Shown in pieces: positions 59,530-64,000 of a DNA stretch of 64,000 nt. Origin of the DNA: Microbacterium sp. SORGH_AS_1204. GTDB lineage: Bacteria; Actinomycetota; Actinomycetes; Actinomycetales; Microbacteriaceae. The DNA lies in the NCBI RefSeq assembly GCF_030818935.1, contig NZ_JAUTBD010000001.1, positions 620,001 through 684,000 of the forward strand. Direction: 5' to 3'. Below the pieces are notes generated by a model. The model was not told the DNA's origin and ran no database searches. It saw only the letters and a program-made list of their open reading frames with translations. A program made the position numbers and the translations under genes. The first letter of the stretch is position 1. Each line of letters begins with the position of its first letter.

Positions 59530-60597
59530 TCACGCGCGAGCGAGGACGTTCGCCGGCACCGGCGCGAGGGCGATGCGCACGCGCGCCTCGTCGTTCAGGC
59601 GTCGGTCTGCGGCGTGCTCGAGAAGGACGCGCCGACCGTCACCCGTGACCACCGTCGAACGCCGCACGCTGCCCAGGAACGTCGTCTGTTCGACGACGGC
59701 GTCGATGCCCGGTGCGTCCGCGCCGACGAGGACGACGTGCTCCGGGCGCACGACCACCTCGCAGTGACCGTCATGGGCGGCGTGGGCGAGGGGGAGGCGC
59801 TGGCCCCACACCTCCACGACGGTTCCTTCGACGATCCCCGGTACGGTGCTCACCGGTCCGAGGACCTCCGCGACAGCGGCGTTCTCGACCCGTCCGTAGA
59901 CCTCGGCGGGGGACCCCCGGTCGACGATCCTGCCGCCGTCCATGACCACGAGTTCGTCGGCGACCGCGGCGGCTTCCGCCGTGTCCCGCGTCGCCCACAG
60001 CGTCGTCACGCCGCGCTCGCGTAGTTCTCTCGCGAGGCGATCGCGCGTCTGCGTCCGCGCCGCGGTGTGCAGGGCCGCCAGGGCGTCGTCGAGCGCGACC
60101 GCGCGTGGACGGCGCGCCAACGCCCGGGCCAGCGCCCAGCGCTGGCGGTTCCCCTGAGCGAGTCGGGAGACGACGGCATCCGGCGACTCCAGGCCGACGA
60201 GGGCGCAGAGGCGAGCCGCCTCGTCGACGGCATCCATGACTTCCGCATTCCGGGCCGCCGCCGTCACCGATGCCTGCACGCGGGCGAACCGGGCAGCCGG
60301 CACGCGGTCACCCACCTGGCAGACACGAGGTGCTGCGGCCCCGATTCGTCCGTCGATGCTGACGGTTCCGGTGTCGGCGCGTTCTGCACCCGTCACCACC
60401 CTCAGCAGCGTCGAGGCGCCGCATCCCGACGGCCCGACGATCGCCACGATCGTGCCCGGTTCGACGTCGAGATCGATGTCGTGCAGCACTCGTGAGCCGG
60501 CGCGATGACGGCCCACCCCCTGCAACACGATGGGCCATCCGCGCGGGCGCGGCTCGCGCGCGGATGCCGGGGGATCCACGGGCGTGACGGCGACCAT
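59530..60597 (-). CDS. Degenerate ABC ATPase with TOBE domain
   Basis: 355 residues. Overall layout of importer ATPases (for iron, thiamine or spermidine type) with a C-terminal TOBE region (VVVRPEHVVLVG). Key residues are changed: Walker A GPSGCGAST has Ala61 instead of Lys; signature LAQGNRQRW replaces LSGGQQQR; Walker B VALDDALAAL has Asp-Asp instead of Asp-Glu; the H-switch is ATRDTAEA, lacking His. It may be catalytically dead or only a nucleotide sensor. No permease or binding protein is next to it. Confidence 0.85.
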   Translation of the reverse strand: MVAVTPVDPPASAREPRPRGWPIVLQGVGRHRAGSRVLHDIDLDVEPGTIVAIVGPSGCGASTLLRVVTGAERADTGTVSIDGRIGAAAPRVCQVGDRVPAARFARVQASVTAAARNAEVMDAVDEAARLCALVGLESPDAVVSRLAQGNRQRWALARALARRPRAVALDDALAALHTAARTQTRDRLARELRERGVTTLWATRDTAEAAAVADELVVMDGGRIVDRGSPAEVYGRVENAAVAEVLGPVSTVPGIVEGTVVEVWGQRLPLAHAAHDGHCEVVVRPEHVVLVGADAPGIDAVVEQTTFLGSVRRSTVVTGDGRRVLLEHAADRRLNDEARVRIALAPVPANVLARA

Positions 60598-60630
60598 GCC
60601 CCGACGCTAGACCTCGTCGATGACGCACGA

Positions 60631-60656
60631 ACGCCCGGGGAGTGAACCCCGGGCGT
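60631..60656 (-). terminator. Terminator hairpin after aspS
   Basis: ACGCCCGGGG with CCCCGGGCGT, 10-bp perfect stem and six-base loop, 80 bases past the aspS stop and ahead of the ABC ATPase start. Confidence 0.8.
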
Positions 60657-60736
60657 CGTTCGCTCGAATCCTGCGCGACCGCGAACGCGGCCACGACGGC
60701 GCAGCGGGCGCGCCGCGGGCGAGGCCCGCGCGCCGC

Positions 60737-62077
60737 TTACGGTGCGAGGCGGGTGGGTCCGCGGAAGAGGTAGGTCACTTCGCGGATCGAGGACTCGCCC
60801 AGCAGCAGCATGAGCACGCGCGCCAAGCCCATGCCGAACCCGCCGTGCGGCGGGGCGCCGAAGCGGAAGAAGTCCAGGTAGAAGTCGAGGTGCTCGGGGT
60901 CGAGACCCTTCTCTTTCGCCTGCTCGATCAGCACGTCGACGCGGTGCTCGCGCTGGGCGCCGGTGGTGATCTCGACACCGTTGAACAGCAGGTCGTACGA
61001 CTTGGTCAGCCCGGTCTCTTCGTCGCGCATGTGGTAGAACGCGCGGATCTCGGGGTGGTAGTCGGTGATGAACACGAACTGGTGCCCGAACGTCTCGGCG
61101 ACGTGCGCGGCGATCTGACGCTCGCCCTCGGGGTCGAGGTCGCCGTCGGTGCGCGGGATGTCGTATCCGCGTGCCGCGACGATCTCGCGCGCCTCGGCGA
61201 GCGGGATGCGCGGGAAGGGAAGGGCGGGCACCTGCACCTCGACGCCGAACAGCTCCTGGATCTCGGCGCCGTGCTTGTCGGCGACGGCCTGGAACGCCGT
61301 CTGCAGCAGCTCCTCCTGCATGCGGGCGACGTCTTCGTGCGAGTCGATCCAGCTGATCTCGGCGTCGATCGAGGTGAACTCGGTCGCGTGACGGCTGGTG
61401 AACGAGGGGTCGGCGCGGAAGGCGGGCGCGATCTCGAAGATCTTGCCGAAGCCGGCGACCTGGGCCATCTGCTTGAAGAACTGCGGGCTCTGCGCGAGGT
61501 AGGCCGTCTTGTCTTCGAAGTAGGGCACCTCGAACAGTTCGGCGTTGCTCTCGGAGGGGGATGCCATGAGCTTGGGGGAGTGCACCTCGATGTAGTCGCG
61601 CTCCACCCAGTACGTGCGCATCGCGTGCTCGAGCGTCGTCTGCACGCGGAAGATCAGGTTGTTGCGGCGCTGACGCAGGTCGATGAACCGATAGTCCATG
61701 CGCTTGTCGGGGCTGCTGTCGGCGGCGATCGGCGTCTCGGGGTTCGCCGCGGCGGCGATGACGAGCTCGCCCACTTTGATCTCGACGCCTCCGAGCTTGA
61801 CGCGCTCGTCGTGCTTGAGCTCGCCGCGCACGGTCAGGAACGTACCGGTGGCGAGCCCGCCGATCGTCTCGGTCAGCGCGAGGGCGGCGGCATCCTGGTC
61901 CGTCGCCTCTTCGGAGGGGCGGGTCGCCGGGTTCACGAGCTGTACGGCGCCGGTCTCGTCGCGGAGGACGACGAACTGCACCTTCTTCTGATCGCGCACG
62001 GTTTCGACCCATCCCGACACCTCGACGGCGCCGGCGGGGAGGGATTTCAGCTGGTTGACCAGGACGCGTTCGCTCAC
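60737..62077 (-). CDS. aspS: Aspartyl-tRNA synthetase, archaeal/eukaryotic type
   Basis: 446 residues, compared with about 590 for bacterial AspRS; it lacks the bacterial GAD insertion. N-terminal OB fold (VSGWVETVRDQKKVQFVVLRD); motif 2 FRADPSFTSRHATEFTSIDAE; motif 3 GGFGMGLARVLMLLL. The short form is often non-discriminating and also charges tRNA-Asn; this cannot be decided here. GTG start. Confidence 0.93.
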   Translation of the reverse strand: MSERVLVNQLKSLPAGAVEVSGWVETVRDQKKVQFVVLRDETGAVQLVNPATRPSEEATDQDAAALALTETIGGLATGTFLTVRGELKHDERVKLGGVEIKVGELVIAAAANPETPIAADSSPDKRMDYRFIDLRQRRNNLIFRVQTTLEHAMRTYWVERDYIEVHSPKLMASPSESNAELFEVPYFEDKTAYLAQSPQFFKQMAQVAGFGKIFEIAPAFRADPSFTSRHATEFTSIDAEISWIDSHEDVARMQEELLQTAFQAVADKHGAEIQELFGVEVQVPALPFPRIPLAEAREIVAARGYDIPRTDGDLDPEGERQIAAHVAETFGHQFVFITDYHPEIRAFYHMRDEETGLTKSYDLLFNGVEITTGAQREHRVDVLIEQAKEKGLDPEHLDFYLDFFRFGAPPHGGFGMGLARVLMLLLGESSIREVTYLFRGPTRLAP

Positions 62078-62149
62078 GATCGACCATCCTACGTGCGCGG
62101 GTCGCGCGGTACCCCGGCTCGCCGTCACCGGCACCGTGGCATCCGATCA

Positions 62150-62240
62150 TTACGGCGGCCCCGGCGGCCCCGGCGGCCCCGGCGGCCCGGCGGCCCGTCG
62201 GTCCCGGCGTCCCGGCGGCCTGGCGGCCTGGCGGCCCGGG
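62150..62240 (+). repeat. GGCGGCCCC-type simple repeat
   Basis: About nine degenerate 9-bp units (GGCCCCGGC, GGCCTGGCG) between aspS and the DedA gene. It could form strong G-rich structures. No gene. Confidence 0.85.
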
Positions 62241-62361
62241 CGGGACGCACACGGGGCAGCGCGCGCTCGGGGGCAACCCCCAGGAACCTCGCACGCACCG
62301 GGCCTAGCCTGGAACGGGCGTCCGATCGGGCGGCCGATCACCGAGCGCGCGAAGGCACCCG

Positions 62362-63051
62362 ATGACCGACACCACCCTCACCCTCACTCCCGTGCGATCG
62401 AGCTCCGGCTCCGGGGAGGGGCAGTCGTGGCTGACGTCGCTGGCCGACTGGACCGTCTCGCTCATGGAGATCATCGGTCCCGTCGGCGCCGGTGTCGCCA
62501 TCGCGCTCGAGAACCTCTTCCCGCCGCTGCCCAGCGAGGTCGTGCTGCCGATGGCGGGGCTGACCGCGAGCCGCGGATCGTTCACGTTGTTCGAGGCGTT
62601 GCTGTGGACGACGATCGGTTCGGTCGTCGGCGCGTTCATGCTCTACGGTCTCGGTCGCTGGCTGGGGGCCGCGCGCCTGCGCGCCTTCGCCGCGAAGATG
62701 CCGCTGCTGCACCCCGAAGACGTCGACCGCACGGTGGCCTGGTTCGAGCGCCACGGCGGCAAGGCCGTGTTCTTCGGACGCATGATCCCGATCTTCCGCA
62801 GCCTCATCTCGATTCCCGCGGGTGTTTCGAAGATGCCGATGTGGCGCTTCGGCCTGCTCACCGGCGCCGGCAGCCTCATCTGGAACACCATTTTCGTGCT
62901 GTCGGGCTACCTGCTGGGCGAGAACTGGCACATCGTCGAGGAGTACGCCTCGATCCTGCAGTACGTGGTGATCGCCGCGGTCGCAATCGGGGTGGCGCTG
63001 TTCCTCTACAACCGCATCCGATCGCTGCTGGCCGCGCGGAAAGACGCCTGA
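62362..63051 (+). CDS. DedA-family membrane protein
   Basis: 229 residues. VAIALENLFPPLPSEVVLPMAG (ExxxPxPSE), then FFGRMIPIFRSLISIPAGVSKM (FxRxxPxxRxxxSxPAG), plus three or four further helices. DedA proteins are half-transporters in the undecaprenyl-phosphate/polyprenyl flippase group. TAGCCT ahead is a likely -10. Confidence 0.92.
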   Translation: MTDTTLTLTPVRSSSGSGEGQSWLTSLADWTVSLMEIIGPVGAGVAIALENLFPPLPSEVVLPMAGLTASRGSFTLFEALLWTTIGSVVGAFMLYGLGRWLGAARLRAFAAKMPLLHPEDVDRTVAWFERHGGKAVFFGRMIPIFRSLISIPAGVSKMPMWRFGLLTGAGSLIWNTIFVLSGYLLGENWHIVEEYASILQYVVIAAVAIGVALFLYNRIRSLLAARKDA

Positions 63052-63130
63052 CCCGAGCGGGTATCTCTACGTCGAGGCAACCGACATCCGGACTCAGTCA
63101 GACCACAGACCCCGCGCCTAGACTGGGATC

Positions 63131-63775
63131 GTGCCCGCCGATCGCCTCCATCTCGTGCGCCACGGAGAGGTCCACAACCCCCGTCGCGTGCTCTACGGTC
63201 GGCTCCCCGGATTCGGCCTGAGCGTCGACGGTCGTCAGATGGCCCGTCAGGCCGCCGAGTACGTGCAGGGTCTCGACCGGCCGGTCGGCGCGCTCGTCGT
63301 CTCGCCGCTGCAGCGCACGCGCGAGTCGTCGGAGCCCTTCACCGAGCTGTTCGGCGTCGAGGCGTACATCGACGACCGCGTCATCGAGCCCACCAACGTC
63401 TTCGAGGGTCGGCGCATGAAGCAGGCGCTCGCGAACCCCCTCAACTGGCGTCATCTCAGTCGCCCGGCCGTGCCGAGCTGGGGCGAGCCGTACGAGCGCA
63501 TCGTAGCGCGGATGACGGATGCCATGACCGACGCCTGGGAGCGCGTGCCTGCCGGCGACGTCGTCGTCGTCTCCCACCAGCTCCCCATCTGGGTGACCCA
63601 CCTCGCCCTCTCCCGCCAACCCACCCGCCACGACCCCCGCAAGCGCCGCTGCGCGCTGTCGAGCGTGACGAGCTTCGAACGGCGAGACGGCGCCGACGGC
63701 TCGACGCGCTGGGTCGAGGTGGCGTACGCCGAGCCGGCCAGTACCGCCGGAGCCGTCGACGTAGGAGCCGTGTGA
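63131..63775 (+). CDS. Histidine phosphatase family protein
   Basis: 214 residues, GTG start. LHLVRHGEVHNPRR (catalytic His), VSPLQRTRESSEPF (Arg) and VVVSHQLPIWVTHLAL (second His). In actinobacteria this gene heads the ResA-CcdA-ResB-CcsA cytochrome-c biogenesis cluster, and a ResA-like gene follows at once (one-base overlap). TAGACT ten bases ahead is a likely -10. Confidence 0.92.
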   Translation: MPADRLHLVRHGEVHNPRRVLYGRLPGFGLSVDGRQMARQAAEYVQGLDRPVGALVVSPLQRTRESSEPFTELFGVEAYIDDRVIEPTNVFEGRRMKQALANPLNWRHLSRPAVPSWGEPYERIVARMTDAMTDAWERVPAGDVVVVSHQLPIWVTHLALSRQPTRHDPRKRRCALSSVTSFERRDGADGSTRWVEVAYAEPASTAGAVDVGAV

Positions 63776-64000
63776 TGCGCCGAATCCTCACCGCCGCGGG
63801 GTCCGTCCTCGCCGCGGCCGCCCTCGTCGTGGGCCTGTCCGCGTGCTCGGAAGACCCGCTCGCCGCGCAGTACCGAGCCGGAGACAACAAGGGGTACATC
63901 GCCGCCAACGGGATGCCGTGGCAGGAGATCCCCGAGACCGATCGGGGCGAGCCCGTCGACTTCGCGGGCACGCTCGACAGCGGTGCCGCGGTGTCGAGCG
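63775..64000 (+). CDS. ResA/TlpA-like lipoprotein, 3' end cut off
   Basis: 75 residues are visible. Signal peptide with lipobox LSAC, lipidated Cys24, then DPLAAQYRAGDNKGYIAANG and PVDFAGTLDSGAAVS, the start of a thioredoxin-like fold. The CxxC lies beyond the window edge. Expected to reduce apocytochrome c for haem attachment. Overlaps the histidine phosphatase stop by one base (TGATG). Confidence 0.85.
   Translation, partial: MRRILTAAGSVLAAAALVVGLSACSEDPLAAQYRAGDNKGYIAANGMPWQEIPETDRGEPVDFAGTLDSGAAVSS

Overview
The window is chromosomal DNA from a high-GC actinobacterium, most likely Microbacterium or a close relative in the Microbacteriaceae. This rests on the strongly G/C-biased third codon positions, frequent GTG starts, short-leader or leaderless promoters with TANNNT at -10, and typical actinobacterial proteins (BldC, bS22, DUF2510/Excalibur, DUF4383, an LAXTG-anchored surface protein, PafBC-type promoters). 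No phage, insertion sequence or CRISPR array was seen. The genus is inferred from style, not from a marker gene.

Layout. 1-2044: a dicarboxylate symporter (cut at its 5' end) overlapping a CitE-like lyase. 2045-4640: a more A/T-rich accessory patch with unknown small genes, an XRE regulator and five copies of one palindrome (ACCATG-N4-CATGGT). 4710-9945: DUF1992, MpaB-family, membrane, enoyl-CoA hydratase and small conserved genes, closed by a strong terminator. 10030-11745: tRNA-Arg(ACG) and L-serine dehydratase. 11859-14267: MarR regulator, histidine phosphatase and an unknown gene, interleaved with two copies of a ~130-bp structured element that looks like a pair of small RNAs. 14431-22856: HAD phosphatase, amino-acid permease, Excalibur protein, amine oxidase, sulfurtransferase, DUF4287, double GNAT, and an HxlR regulator divergent from an NADP-binding oxidoreductase. 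22934-28738: iron-siderophore uptake (two siderophore-interacting proteins and a FecBCD-type ABC system) with a DtxR/IdeR box. 28778-31932: AlkA-like glycosylase, an orphan winged-helix regulator behind a cysteine-rich leader ORF and hairpin, and small acidic proteins. 32083-36246: sbcD (frameshifted) and sbcC. 36283-46565: transporters, nucleosidase, aldo/keto reductase, NAD synthetase and a 1215-aa nuclease/helicase. 46808-53915: upp, tadA, LLM oxidoreductase, hydrolase, proC, Ktr/Trk potassium uptake and an ArsR regulator. 54045-55427: bldC, bS22 and small redox proteins. 55734-64000: sedolisin plus surface protein, a degenerate ABC ATPase, an archaeal-type aspartyl-tRNA synthetase, DedA, and the start of a cytochrome-c biogenesis cluster.

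How parts work together. Nine genes (sdaA, DUF4287, double GNAT, alkA-like, sbcD, an MFS pump, nadE, the nuclease/helicase, proC) have the same promoter module directly before the start codon: NTGTCGGNN-N8-TANNNT, with CANNNT at nadE. This matches the RecA-NDp motif read by PafBC, so a DNA-damage regulon appears spread over the window. The iron genes share a DtxR box. The most novel-looking items are the palindrome island at 2.1-4.6 kb, the duplicated RNA element at 12.4 and 13.4 kb, the Cys-rich leader ORF with attenuator-like hairpin at 30.7-30.9 kb, and an ABC ATPase that lacks its Walker A lysine.
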